A stretch of DNA of 64,000 nt from Deinococcus deserti VCD115 (GCF_000020685.1 NC_012528.1:248001-312000); one strand, 5' to 3'; positions 27,050 through 35,481 are shown, counted from the first letter of the stretch. The notes: generated from the letters alone by a model not told the origin. Numbers and translations: made by a program.

Positions 27050-28024
27050 TTAAGGAGAACTCAGGTCAAACTGCACTGCTCCGTGAACAAAGTTGGCGAC
27101 GAATCTGCTGAGCGTTGGATTGCACGCCAGTGAACGTACTTTACCGTCTCGAATCTTTTGCACGGTCAGGCTTGACTTGTGGACAGCCATAAGTGCCGTT
27201 GGGGTGGCGTAAACCACATAGTCCTGGGCGACACAGAAACTTTGAAGGCCTGGAGTCGAGACAGAGCGCACTGCTTTTCTCATGAGCGCACCTCTGTGAA
27301 GAAACAGCTTGGTTCGGCTGGCCATCACGAAGCCATCCTGATCTGGCTCGACATCAGTGATGACCTCATCTGTCAGCCGAACTGCCTGTTTCGCTGTATG
27401 AACCCAACCGCCCCCAGTGATCACTGCAGGCGCATCACGGAACGGAAGAACCGCCATGACGTTGTCGTGGGGCATTCCATCCAGGCTTTTGATGAGGACC
27501 TCGTGTCGCTTGCCTTTCTCATGGCGGGTCACTCCCCGTTGCCCACGCTTATAGGAGAAAGTAGCCTTCCCGATGACAGTTCCAAGCGGTCGGATCTCAA
27601 CCACCCTCAAGTCCCGGTTCAAAATGATGGTGTGGTACTGGCCGTTCACCAACCCGTTGATGGCAAGTCGCTCGTCAGCCAGGTATTGCAAGCGGGGAGT
27701 GAACCCAAGAAAGGTGGACTCGTACGGCACACAGTGAAAACGCGTCTGCTCGGTGATGCACCAACGGAAACGTCCATCCACTGTTCCGCGCTCCAGGTAC
27801 AGCTGATAGGAGCTGACGCCTCCGTACAGCTCCCAACGTTGAGTGAACGGCGGCAGGCTCTTATGGGTCAAGACTCCAACGCCGCCAGCCAAGGCGAGTG
27901 AGACCAGTACGTGAGTTACAGCCAGGAAGTATGTCAGGGATAGTTTCAAAGAAGTGCGGCAGTCACGCGCTTCCGGATTACGCTTCTCCTCAGAGAGTTC
28001 CTTTCTCGGCACGCGACTCATCAT
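27050..28024 (-). CDS. Hypothetical membrane-anchored protein, propeller-like
   Basis: 324 residues. A basic N-terminus (RKELSEEKRNPEARD) is followed by one membrane segment at about residues 30-50 (LTYFLAVTHVLVSLALAGGV). The remaining ~270 residues look like beta strands with repeated phrases (LADERLAINGLVNGQYHTII, VITDVEPDQDGFVMASRTKL, CVAQDYVVYATPTALMAVHK), consistent with a degenerate beta-propeller outside the membrane. I do not recognise the family and see no catalytic motif. Base composition is slightly lower in GC than the neighbours. It is not clearly in an operon. Confidence 0.6.
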   Translation of the reverse strand: MMSRVPRKELSEEKRNPEARDCRTSLKLSLTYFLAVTHVLVSLALAGGVGVLTHKSLPPFTQRWELYGGVSSYQLYLERGTVDGRFRWCITEQTRFHCVPYESTFLGFTPRLQYLADERLAINGLVNGQYHTIILNRDLRVVEIRPLGTVIGKATFSYKRGQRGVTRHEKGKRHEVLIKSLDGMPHDNVMAVLPFRDAPAVITGGGWVHTAKQAVRLTDEVITDVEPDQDGFVMASRTKLFLHRGALMRKAVRSVSTPGLQSFCVAQDYVVYATPTALMAVHKSSLTVQKIRDGKVRSLACNPTLSRFVANFVHGAVQFDLSSP

Positions 28025-28243
28025 GCCGCCTGGGGCGGGCGATGAAATGCGACATTGAGCAGACGCTAAGCCATGGCAGGGGTAGCCGCTACTCGTCCGA
28101 GCACAGGTCGTGTGACTGATGGCAGAAATATCGCCATACAGGATGCCTCTGGGCTGCCAATGCTACGAATAAACGCACAGATCAGTAATAAGGTAGAGAG
28201 GTACTCCACGCCCCGTTCACTTGTCAGGTCCATGGTTCCCCAG

Positions 28244-28996
28244 CTAATCATCCCGGCCAGCGTGCTGGAGGCGGTGACGGTATTCCTGAGGTGTGAAGCC
28301 CGTCATAGCCCGGAACTTCCGGCTGAAGGCGCTGTGGTCGCTGTAACCGCATTCGTGAGCAATATCGGCGACCGAGCGGCGGCTCTCGCGCAGCAGGCGA
28401 AGGGCGGCGTCAAAACGCACCCGCAGCAGAAACTGCTTGGGGGTCATGTGGCAGACCCTCCGCATCAGCCGTTCAAAACTGTCCTCAGACAACCCGACCT
28501 GCGCCGCAAGTGCTGACGTTCGCAGAGGCCGCGCAAAATGGGCATGCATAAACGCCAGTGCCTGCGCGACCCGTGCAAAGTCCGCGTGACGTTCACTGAG
28601 CGGCGGTACATCCCGCGAGACCCCCGCGAGGCCCACGACCACACCATCGTCGTTTACCACCGGCAACTTATGTGTCAGACACCACAGGGCTTCCCCCTGC
28701 GGTCCGACGTACATTTCCAGCACGTCCCGCAACTCGCGGCGATGACGCATCGCATAGTCGTCCTGTTCGTTAAACCGGTGGCCCGGCTCACCGGTAAATA
28801 CCTCCGCAGCAGTCCGCCCGAGCACATCGCGCTTGTGCTGTGCGCCGCAACGTCTTCGCAGCGTTTCATTCACGCTGACGTACCGCCCCTGCACGTCCTT
28901 CACGTAAAAGATCAGATCAGGCACCTCATCCAGAAGCACCTCTATCGGCCAGCTGCCGTCTGGAGCCGGCTGCAACCAGCGCCGAGGATCATTCAT
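28244..28996 (-). CDS. AraC-family transcriptional regulator with N-terminal PAS domain
   Basis: 250 residues from the ATG at 28996; an in-frame extension to 29074 has no domain content. An N-terminal PAS domain (about 15-130) includes LLDEVPDLIFYVKDVQGRYV, GRTAAEVFTGEPG and VVGLAGVSRDV. A C-terminal AraC double helix-turn-helix (about 145-245) includes SALAAQVGLSEDSFERLMRR and VADIAHECGYSDHSAFSRKF then FTPQEYR. PAS sensing fused to AraC DNA binding suggests direct control by a small ligand or redox state. The gene is divergent from an EamA exporter starting at 29109, its likely target. Confidence 0.9.
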   Translation of the reverse strand: MNDPRRWLQPAPDGSWPIEVLLDEVPDLIFYVKDVQGRYVSVNETLRRRCGAQHKRDVLGRTAAEVFTGEPGHRFNEQDDYAMRHRRELRDVLEMYVGPQGEALWCLTHKLPVVNDDGVVVGLAGVSRDVPPLSERHADFARVAQALAFMHAHFARPLRTSALAAQVGLSEDSFERLMRRVCHMTPKQFLLRVRFDAALRLLRESRRSVADIAHECGYSDHSAFSRKFRAMTGFTPQEYRHRLQHAGRDD

Positions 28997-29096
28997 ACCC
29001 GACTGTTGCACAGAGCTGGAAAAAAGGCCAACCGTTGTGCCAAAATCCGCAGGCGGTGGAGGGCTTTCACGCAAGACACCGCCAGGTGGAGGGCAC

Positions 29097-29102
29097 TACG
29101 CT
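29097..29102 (+). promoter_or_regulatory. Candidate leaderless -10 element of the EamA gene
   Basis: TACGCT (TANNNT) lies six bases before the ATG at 29109, and no Shine-Dalgarno site is present. This matches the leaderless promoter layout described for Deinococcus. Confidence 0.4.
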
Positions 29103-29108
29103 GCAGGT

Positions 29109-30017
29109 ATGACTCAGGCCCACTCCGTCCCAATCTCTCCGGTCAGCACGAATCACCGCGAGGAGGTGTCCGGGATCGGACTGGCACTGGTGTCCGCCGC
29201 CGCATCAGGGACGCTGGGAGTGTGGGGCAAACTGGCAATGGGCCTTTCGCTCAGCACACCCACGCTGCTCACCTGGCGGTTCGGGCTCACGACGCTGCTG
29301 CTCCTTGCCCTCGGCTCGTTCAAGGTCTCCAGGCGTGAGCGTGTCACCCTGCTGCTCCTGGGCGTTCTCTATGCCGGCACCACCGTCGCGTACTTCATGG
29401 CACTGACGCGTATCACTGCGAGCACATCCGCGCTGCTGGTGTATGTGGCGCCGGCCTTCGTGATTCTGTACGGGGTCATGGCACGCGTCCGGCCCACACG
29501 GTGGCAGCTCGGGGCCTTGGCCTGCACGCTGCTGGGCCTCACAGTCGTGATCGGCATGCCGGGTGCGGCAGACGGTGACGTGCTGGGACTGCTGTTCGGA
29601 GGGCTCTCCGGCGCGCTGTACGGCGCTTATCTGTTTGCGAGTGGCCGCGTAGCGCGTGACGTGCCCCCGCTCACCCTGACCGCGCACGTGACCCTGGTGT
29701 GCACTGCAACGTTCATGCTGATGGGCGGCGTGACAGGACAACTGGCCGTACCGGTCATGCTGGAGCACTGGGGGGTCATTCTCGCGATGATCCTGATTCC
29801 CACGCTGGTCGCGTTGCCGGCGCTGGCGGGTGCCGTGCGCCGCATAGGGGCAGCGCGGGTCAGTTTGCTGGCGAGTACAGATCCGCTGTGGGCCGTTGCA
29901 TTTGCGACGTTGCTGCTTGGCGAGGTGCTCGCAGTGTCACAGGTACTGGGCGGTCTGCTGATCCTGGTCGGGGCTGCATTCGCGCAGCGGTCCGACCGGG
30001 CAGCTCCCGCTCAGTGA
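29109..30017 (+). CDS. EamA/DMT-family transporter
   Basis: 302 residues with ten hydrophobic segments in two EamA repeats (start ALVSAAASGTLGVWGKLAMG; second repeat from about LLFGGLSGALYGAYLFASG). The end LLGEVLAVSQVLGGLLILVG is the classic DMT finish. Family members export amino acids, metabolites or drugs across the inner membrane. It is divergent from the PAS-AraC regulator 112 bp away, the common layout of a regulator and its exporter. A perfect hairpin follows the stop. Confidence 0.92.
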   Translation: MTQAHSVPISPVSTNHREEVSGIGLALVSAAASGTLGVWGKLAMGLSLSTPTLLTWRFGLTTLLLLALGSFKVSRRERVTLLLLGVLYAGTTVAYFMALTRITASTSALLVYVAPAFVILYGVMARVRPTRWQLGALACTLLGLTVVIGMPGAADGDVLGLLFGGLSGALYGAYLFASGRVARDVPPLTLTAHVTLVCTATFMLMGGVTGQLAVPVMLEHWGVILAMILIPTLVALPALAGAVRRIGAARVSLLASTDPLWAVAFATLLLGEVLAVSQVLGGLLILVGAAFAQRSDRAAPAQ

Positions 30018-30040
30018 CCACAGGTGTGCAACTGCATTCC

Positions 30041-30072
30041 CGGTAGTGACGCGACATTCCGCGTCACTACCG
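30041..30072 (+). terminator. Terminator hairpin after the EamA gene
   Basis: CGGTAGTGACGCG (30041-30053) and CGCGTCACTACCG (30060-30072) form a perfect 13-bp stem with a 6-nt loop, 24 bases past the stop. The remainder to 30348 shows no gene. Confidence 0.7.
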
Positions 30073-30348
30073 TGGGCAACTGGGCGTGAGGTACAGGAGG
30101 GTCGGCCACACAGAGGTGCCGCACTTGAGGAGGGCATGTAGCAGGTTGTTCCCAGGTCGTTTCGTACTAACAGAGATTAGTGCTAAAAAACGTGTGAATC
30201 AGTCGCCAAGGGTTTGCCTCCTGGGATCAGTTGGAACCGCCTTTCTGAAGCTCTCAGGAGGAAAATGTTTTTTGATCGTCTGGAACAAGGTTTTTCACCA
30301 GGAAACGCCAGTCCGCAACGTTTTGCCCTCAGCAAAGACTCAGATTGA

Positions 30349-31395
30349 TCACGGGTTCCGGTGTTGAACTTCATTTTTCAGAGTGTCCACACTCAGCCGT
30401 TCATTCTCCGTTACGTCCCTGAAAATAAGAACGCTCCGTTCCTCCAGGTCCCTGGCTTTCCGCTTATACGCTTCGGCCAGCCGCTGATCACCCGCCTGGG
30501 CGAACTCGCGACCTGTGTTTTCCAGCAGCATGACCGCCTCTTCCATGGTGCGCATCGTCCGCCAGAGGGTTTCCTCAACGTGCTCAGTCACACCCACCAG
30601 CAGTGTGTCTCCCGTGTAGGCATGACCGGTGTGACAACGGTAGCGCGTAAAGCCCCCTTCCTTGATCTGCACCAGCACACCGCCGCACTCCGGACAGGTC
30701 TGTGGCGTCACTTTCCCGAACTCCATCACGCCCTTCCGGAACGCATGATCACTCAACGCGATTTTTACTTCTGTTTTGACCCGGTGCTGGGTGGCCGGAT
30801 CGATGTCCACCCCTGCAGCATATGGAAGAGGTTCAGCGACAAGCTGTACCAGCAGGTCGCCCAGGTCCTGACCTCGCACGGTGTGATCGACCTCGACCTG
30901 GTTCAGTGCACTGGCTGGCATCGAACTATGTTCTGCATCCTCGGGGTCCTGTACGATAGCGATACCGCCGAACTGCTTGATGGTCCACAGTCCTGAGGTC
31001 CCGTCATCAAGCATGCCGCTGAGAACGACCCCAATGACACCGGGTCCCGCACTATAGGCAGCTGAGCGAAACAGCGTGTCTACTGCTGGGCGCACCCGGT
31101 TCTCCTTCGGGCCCTTCTTGACTCCCAGGCACTCGTCCTGAAGCAGCAGGTGGTGGTCAGGAACGGCGCAGTAAATCCGGCCCGGCTGGATGGGTTCGCC
31201 GTCCTGAGCATGAACTACAGGAAGGAGCCCGGATCGGCCGAGAATCTCAGGGAGATGGCTGGGGGTGTAGGGCGGGATGTGAGTGGTGAGGCAGACAGCT
31301 GCTGGAAAATCGGCAGGGAGATTGGCCACCAGGTCCATGAGGGGTTTGGTTCCTCCCGCCGAAGCGCCAATGACAACCAACCAATACGGCAGCAT
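30349..31395 (-). CDS. cheB: Stand-alone CheB-type methylesterase with a C-terminal zinc-finger-like extension
   Basis: 348 residues. The N-terminal ~190 residues are a CheB catalytic domain with its triad visible: Ser12 in VIGASAGG, His39 in LTTHIPP and Asp131 in SGMLDDGT. No receiver domain precedes it. The C-terminal part has CPECGG and, 16 residues on, CHTGHAY, a CxxC...CxxxH arrangement likely to bind zinc, followed by a helical region (HVEETLWRTMRTMEEAVMLL). CheB normally removes methyl groups from chemoreceptors. No CheR, CheA or receptor gene is in the window. This extended form is known in many bacteria and may act on non-chemotaxis targets. Confidence 0.88.
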   Translation of the reverse strand: MLPYWLVVIGASAGGTKPLMDLVANLPADFPAAVCLTTHIPPYTPSHLPEILGRSGLLPVVHAQDGEPIQPGRIYCAVPDHHLLLQDECLGVKKGPKENRVRPAVDTLFRSAAYSAGPGVIGVVLSGMLDDGTSGLWTIKQFGGIAIVQDPEDAEHSSMPASALNQVEVDHTVRGQDLGDLLVQLVAEPLPYAAGVDIDPATQHRVKTEVKIALSDHAFRKGVMEFGKVTPQTCPECGGVLVQIKEGGFTRYRCHTGHAYTGDTLLVGVTEHVEETLWRTMRTMEEAVMLLENTGREFAQAGDQRLAEAYKRKARDLEERSVLIFRDVTENERLSVDTLKNEVQHRNP

Positions 31396-31792
31396 TTCTC
31401 ACTGTGTGTGGCTTTGCGATGAGAGGGATGGTGTGTTCCTGAAGCCAACTACAGCAACGGAAGGCCTGGTGCTGGTGCCAGACCGGGTCTGAAAATAGCT
31501 GCACCGGCTTTGTTGTGCAGCCGTCAGTGCTATACGCATGAGCAGGTGAGGCAGCAGCACTCTGCTTGAGCTTGAAACTGGGCTGATACAAAAAAGGCGA
31601 CCAGGACGATCTGGAGCGGCTTACCCGATAACGGTATGAGCTGGTCGGTTCACACGAAGTTGCATAGATGCAACCCTTCTTCTATTCCCTGCATGTCCTC
31701 ACAGGCATTTCGCATGGCCTGTGTCTATAGCAAGTGACAACTGACTGGAGGCCTGCGGTGACGAGCACAATGGGCGTCATGAAACACAAGCT
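31396..31792. other. Gene-free stretch between two minus-strand genes
   Basis: 397 bp with no plausible gene. It holds the end of the regulator gene transcript (from the right) and presumably the promoter of the CheB-like gene; neither signal is clear by eye. Confidence 0.35.
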
Positions 31793-32527
31793 TTACAACG
31801 TAGCTGGTGTTTCCTTGAGGGCTGAGGCGACTTCATCCTCCACCCAGATGCCTTCAGCCACAGTTGTCCCCAGGGCGAAGGAGTCACTGTCAGGGAGCTG
31901 AACGCGGATTACACCAAGGGAATCGACTTCCAGCACTTCCAGGTCGGTTCCCGGTACCACTCCCAAGCTGGCCAGGGCCGCCAGACGTGAGGGGTCATTT
32001 TGAGCCAGCCGTCCGACACGTACGGTTTCACCTGCCCGGACGTCCATCAGTGAACGTCTGGCTTCACGCGGCATGACTCCTGTCAGCGAAGGAATGGGAT
32101 CACCATGTGGGTCGTGTGTGGGTGCACCCAGCGCAGCGAACAGACGCGCCTCGAGGGATTCTGAAATATGATGCTCCAGACGGTCTGCTTCCTGATGCAG
32201 CTCTTCGAGGGGAACGCCGAGCGAATGATGTAAATATGCTTCGATTATCCGGTGATGGCGTAGAATTTCCAGTGCGACCGATTCCCCAGCAGCTGTCAGC
32301 TGGACGCCTTTATACGCCTGATAACTCACCAGTTGGAGCTCGGCCAGACGTTTGAGCATTCCCGTTACGGAGGCTGAAGTGATCCCAAGCGACTGGGCAA
32401 TATCCTGTGTGCCCGCTTTCCCCTCCCGAGAAAGAAGATAAATAGCTTTCAGGCAATCTTCCGACTGCGGGGTAAGTCTCTCGCGCACTTCCCTATGGTA
32501 GCTCAGTACCAGCGCTTTACGATGCAT
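31793..32527 (-). CDS. DtxR/MntR-family metal-dependent repressor
   Basis: 244 residues from the ATG at 32527; longer upstream frame overlaps the previous gene and is unlikely. Winged helix at about residues 15-75 (LTPQSEDCLKAIYLLSREGK; SLGITSASVTGMLKRLAEL). The dimerisation and metal-binding domain (GVQLTAAGESVALEILRHHR, RLEHHISESLEARL) contains the Glu/His ligands used by manganese-sensing members. A C-terminal SH3-like FeoA domain is also present (VRVGRLAQNDPSRLAALASL, VVPGTDLEVL). With Mn2+ or Fe2+ bound it represses uptake genes. It follows the DoxX-like gene on the same strand with a hairpin between them; a DtxR-like palindrome lies upstream of that gene. Confidence 0.9.
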   Translation of the reverse strand: MHRKALVLSYHREVRERLTPQSEDCLKAIYLLSREGKAGTQDIAQSLGITSASVTGMLKRLAELQLVSYQAYKGVQLTAAGESVALEILRHHRIIEAYLHHSLGVPLEELHQEADRLEHHISESLEARLFAALGAPTHDPHGDPIPSLTGVMPREARRSLMDVRAGETVRVGRLAQNDPSRLAALASLGVVPGTDLEVLEVDSLGVIRVQLPDSDSFALGTTVAEGIWVEDEVASALKETPATL

Positions 32528-32536
32528 CAAAGAGAG

Positions 32537-32554
32537 GCAGGACCGGGGTCCTGC
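32537..32554 (-). terminator. Hairpin between DoxX-like and DtxR-like genes
   Basis: GCAGGACC (32537-32544) and GGTCCTGC (32547-32554) form an 8-bp stem with a tight 2-nt centre, lying between the DoxX-like stop and the regulator start. It may end or attenuate the upstream transcript, or be a regulator site just before the repressor gene. Confidence 0.45.
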
Positions 32555-32564
32555 TCTCCTCTCC

Positions 32565-33143
32565 CTATGCCCGCATATTGACGGCAATTTCACTGTCGGC
32601 GACGCCAGCAGGAGCCAACTGTGTGCCCTGACGCCGCAAGCGAGTGCTCTTGAGGCGGGCATCCACACTCATGCTGATGGTCTTGCTCCACCCGATAAAA
32701 AGCACAAAGACAGCAGTATACAGAAATAGACTGATTTCATTCATGTTACCAGAGAGAACAAAATTAATATGCATAAACAGGCAGACAAACAACATTGGTA
32801 GAGTAAACAAGCCAATCATAATCAAAGCGCCTGCAATGACTTGCACCACCGGAATCGTATAATTAAAAATCAGGAGATTTTCCATGACCACGATTCTCAG
32901 GAAGTGCTTATAAGGTTCAACAACGTTTGGCTTGTCGAGGGCTTCTAAAAGGTACTGACGCAGAAAAAGTCCCGGCTCACTCCACCAGTGCTTCTCCGTT
33001 TCCTTAGTCACGCCCGCCATGATCCATGCCAACCCATATGCACAGCGCAGAACAACAAAAAACAGAAGGGAGGCAGTGTTGACGACTGTCTCAAAATTGA
33101 CTCTTGGGTTGAGGGTGTGGTGATGAAACGTTCCTGGGGTCAT
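32565..33143 (-). CDS. DoxX/DoxD-like four-span membrane protein
   Basis: 192 residues from the ATG at 33143, preceded by GGAG. Four hydrophobic segments are visible: ASLLFFVVLRCAYGLAWIMA near residues 25-45, TIPVVQVIAGALIMIGLF, PMLFVCLFMHINFVLSG and SLFLYTAVFVLFIGWS. The family includes DoxD, a subunit of thiosulfate:quinone oxidoreductase, and other DoxX proteins of redox function. GC content is lower than in neighbouring genes, suggesting acquisition by transfer. The next gene is a metal-dependent repressor, and a candidate operator lies upstream, so it may be metal regulated. Confidence 0.7.
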   Translation of the reverse strand: MTPGTFHHHTLNPRVNFETVVNTASLLFFVVLRCAYGLAWIMAGVTKETEKHWWSEPGLFLRQYLLEALDKPNVVEPYKHFLRIVVMENLLIFNYTIPVVQVIAGALIMIGLFTLPMLFVCLFMHINFVLSGNMNEISLFLYTAVFVLFIGWSKTISMSVDARLKSTRLRRQGTQLAPAGVADSEIAVNMRA

Positions 33144-33174
33144 GGTGTTCTCCAGATGGGGTGTGCGCTCCATA

Positions 33175-33200
33175 CATCTGCCAGGTACGGCTGGCAGATG
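33175..33200 (-). promoter_or_regulatory. Perfect inverted repeat in the leader of the DoxX-like gene
   Basis: CATCTGCCAG (33175-33184) and CTGGCAGATG (33191-33200) form a 10-bp stem with a 6-nt loop, 32 bp upstream of the start codon. It could be an operator or an RNA hairpin in the leader. Confidence 0.45.
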
Positions 33201-33263
33201 GAGCCACAGAAGAATGATTTAAAGATTTCAAAAGCCGACAGTTAATAACTGCAAATAAAATAG

Positions 33264-33277
33264 TTAGGGTGCCCAAA
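33264..33277 (-). promoter_or_regulatory. Candidate DtxR/MntR-type operator
   Basis: TTAGGGTGCCCAAA is a near-palindrome (TTAGGG/TTTGGG halves) that resembles the TTAGG...CCTAA boxes of DtxR-family repressors. It lies 121-134 bp upstream of the DoxX-like gene in an AT-rich region that fits a promoter. Assignment is inference from resemblance and from the neighbouring repressor gene. Confidence 0.35.
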
Positions 33278-33314
33278 AATATCAAGTCGTTGCGTTCATC
33301 AGAACTTTAGGTTG

Positions 33315-33339
33315 GCCGGCCTCCACGTAGCAGGCCGGC
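33315..33339 (+). terminator. Terminator-like hairpin with T-run
   Basis: GCCGGCCT (33315-33322) and AGGCCGGC (33332-33339) form an 8-bp stem followed by GGGCTTTT on the plus strand. No intact plus-strand gene ends here. Confidence 0.45.
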
Positions 33340-33402
33340 GGGCTTTTCCCCCTGAGCAAAGCCAGAGGCACTTAAACAAACGTGCTGCTGGACAGCCAGG
33401 CA

Positions 33403-33458
33403 CTGCCCCGTGCTGGAGAACGGGTCTGCACTTAACCCGCCTCTCCAGCACGGGGCAG
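33403..33458. repeat. 17-bp perfect inverted repeat
   Basis: CTGCCCCGTGCTGGAGA (33403-33419) is exactly complemented at 33442-33458, with a 22-nt loop in which GGGT and ACCC can also pair. It lies between the metal-regulated region and a decayed regulator gene. It may be a strong terminator or a dispersed-repeat unit. Confidence 0.6.
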
Positions 33459-33804
33459 GTCGTGAGCAGGTGAACACACTCGATTCGAGGGAAGCGAATT
33501 TCCCTTTCTGGCTCTTCTGCTGATGGAAGGTCTGGGGTGGGCAGCAGGAGGGATAACGGATGTCAATCAAGGACGCTTTCACCTTGAACTTCAGTGCGTC
33601 ACGGATCAACCCACTGTGCAGTGCTTGTATTCCCCTAACTTCCCGTCCACCTGAAATGAAATTTCTTGACCTCGTTGAGACATGTGCTTGCTTCCTAAGT
33701 ACACTTCCTGAGTGCTTGTTCCGGCATTGCCGCCGATGTAACGACACATGCTGCTCGCAAATCACGCGAGCAGCATGGCGCGCGAGACACATAAGCCGAC
33801 GGCG

Positions 33805-34620
33805 TGAAGCATCGGCCGGTTTGCGAAACTCACCAGACTTACGGTCAAGATCCTGCAGTACTACAAAGAGGAAAACATCCTCAAGCTGGCCGTTGTAAGT
33901 CAACAACCCGGCTCCCGGTCGTACACCGAGACGCAGCGTAAGCAGATGCATGTTCTGGCGAAGCACACATTATGCGGGTCCCGCTCGCCATATTGCAGCA
34001 CTCCATGCTGAATCCCACGCTTGAGCACCAGAGCGGGGTGTACGACAGGAAGAACTGGCAACTAGAGCAGGATTCAGGAGACGTCAGCATGGCCTGGAGT
34101 GGCTGCACCGTAGACGGGCCTATCCCTGGCCGGGGCAGCCGTACGAGGTTACAGCTGAGGTACCGCCGTCCCACCCCCGGGCATGCGTCCACTACGCGAC
34201 GACTTGGGAGGACTCTCAGCAGAACGGGATTGGGCGTTCGACGTGGCCCTGTCGTTCCTGACCCGGCTGGGCGTGAAGCCAGCAACTCCTCTTCTGTCAT
34301 TCGGCCTGCCGCCCAAGGAAACGCGAGGTGTACTGAACGGGTTGAAGTATACGCGGGCTTCGAGATCCGCGGGCCCGTCCTGCCGGCCAGCAACGTGCTG
34401 GGGGAAAGACACCATGGTTCAGGGGTACGGGGTCTTGCACGGGTCCGTCTGGGCACATCTGGCAAGTCAGACCGATGTTACTCGAACACCTCCAGCAGGA
34501 AGACTGCAGGTACTTCCGAACAGGAGAATTTTTACAGCAGCGGCTCTTCCATGTGGGACGGTGGGATCTCCCCGTCGTAGGACGCCAAGTGACGGAGGTG
34601 CGGTGGATTGTCCAGCCGGA
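33805..34620 (+). pseudogene. Decayed MerR-family regulator with GyrI-like effector domain
   Basis: From 33808 the plus strand reads SIGRFAKLTRLTVKILQYYK then EENILKLAVV and SRSYTETQRKQM, the unmistakable N-terminal winged helix of a MerR regulator. The expected ATG is TGA at 33805-33807, and the frame stops at 34009. Further on, pieces in other frames look like a GyrI-like ligand-binding domain: GVYDRKNW and GDVSMAW (about 34036-34100), FDVALSFLTRLGVKPATP (34237-34290) and VTEVRWIVQPD near 34590-34620. Order and spacing match a MerR-GyrI regulator of about 270 residues broken by several frameshifts. Confidence 0.7.
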
Positions 34621-34770
34621 CTGCCAGGGAAACGTCGTCCCGAGAGTACGACCATTGGTCGGTCCTACACCTGATTAAGCACTGCTGAACGACGTCCCCC
34701 AGCTCATGAAGAGGGCCTTGGGACAGCTCTCTCCTATGAGTCCGCACCGACGCCTTACGCTGACCGGACA

Positions 34771-34980
34771 ATGACCCTGCTCTCGTCTCCCACCGAGCCT
34801 TGCGTGCCCACGACCGTTTACCACGCAGACCATGGCCGGCTCTGTGTATGTCCGACGACCGGGGGCCTCTATGTGACGATTCAGCCGTATGGCGCACCTG
34901 CACAAAGCATCACCATCGACCGCGAACAGGTGCTTGAATTGATCCACCAGTTGCAACGAGAGTATCCGACTGAATCCTGA
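34771..34980 (+). CDS. Small hypothetical protein
   Basis: 69 residues, protein-like (CPTTGGLYVTIQPYGAPAQS; DREQVLELIHQLQREYP), perhaps a small beta-strand domain followed by a helix. TACGCT nine bases before the ATG could be a leaderless -10. It converges with the response regulator gene at 35032. I do not recognise the family. Confidence 0.45.
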   Translation: MTLLSSPTEPCVPTTVYHADHGRLCVCPTTGGLYVTIQPYGAPAQSITIDREQVLELIHQLQREYPTES

Positions 34981-35031
34981 TGGGCCTATCAAACCGCGCC
35001 ACATGAATTACCGCCTGTCCCCTCTGGTCGC

Positions 35032-35445
35032 TCAGGGCATGGGCACGCGGTTGGCCTGCCAGTAGCTCAGAAAGGCTTCCGCCTGCTGCACGAAAGCGTC
35101 GAACCCACTTGATTTTACGAGGTAGGAGCTCGCGTTCAGGTTATAGGCCTGCGTGATATCCGCGTTTGCCTTGGAGGTGGACAGCATCACAACCGGAATA
35201 GTGCGCAAGGACGGCTCCTGTTTCAGCTGCTCCAGAACCTGGAACCCCGTGAGGCCAGGCATATTGATGTCCAGCAGAATGACGTCCGGACGAACTTCCC
35301 CATTCCTCAACTGCCGGAGTGCATCCTCGCCACTTGCGGCGCAGCTGAGGGTACATGAGGAACTGAGGTGATTGAAGGCTTCTTCAGCCAGCAGGCGGTC
35401 AGTGGGATCATCGTCCACCAGCAGGTAATGGTAGGGAGCGGGCAT
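35032..35445 (-). CDS. REC-only response regulator (paralogue of the one at 8727)
   Basis: 137 residues, one receiver domain. Acidic pair in LLVDDDPTD, phosphorylated Asp in PDVILLDINMPGLTG, Thr/Ser in VVMLSTSKA and Lys in YLVKSSGFD; it ends with SYWQANRVPMP, matching RYWQANQVV in the 8727 protein. TATCCT lies seven bases before the ATG without a ribosome site, a leaderless pattern. It would pass phosphate between a kinase and a target protein. The coiled-coil gene at 35482 precedes it on the same strand, 36 bp away, and may be its partner. Confidence 0.9.
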   Translation of the reverse strand: MPAPYHYLLVDDDPTDRLLAEEAFNHLSSSCTLSCAASGEDALRQLRNGEVRPDVILLDINMPGLTGFQVLEQLKQEPSLRTIPVVMLSTSKANADITQAYNLNASSYLVKSSGFDAFVQQAEAFLSYWQANRVPMP

Positions 35446-35481
35446 GCACTTGAGGATAAAGCGCCGATAACAGTTGCGCGT

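Noticed and set aside
33403..33458. CRISPR or tandem-repeat array
   Set aside because: A single inverted repeat, no regularly spaced direct repeats. No CRISPR array was seen anywhere in the window.
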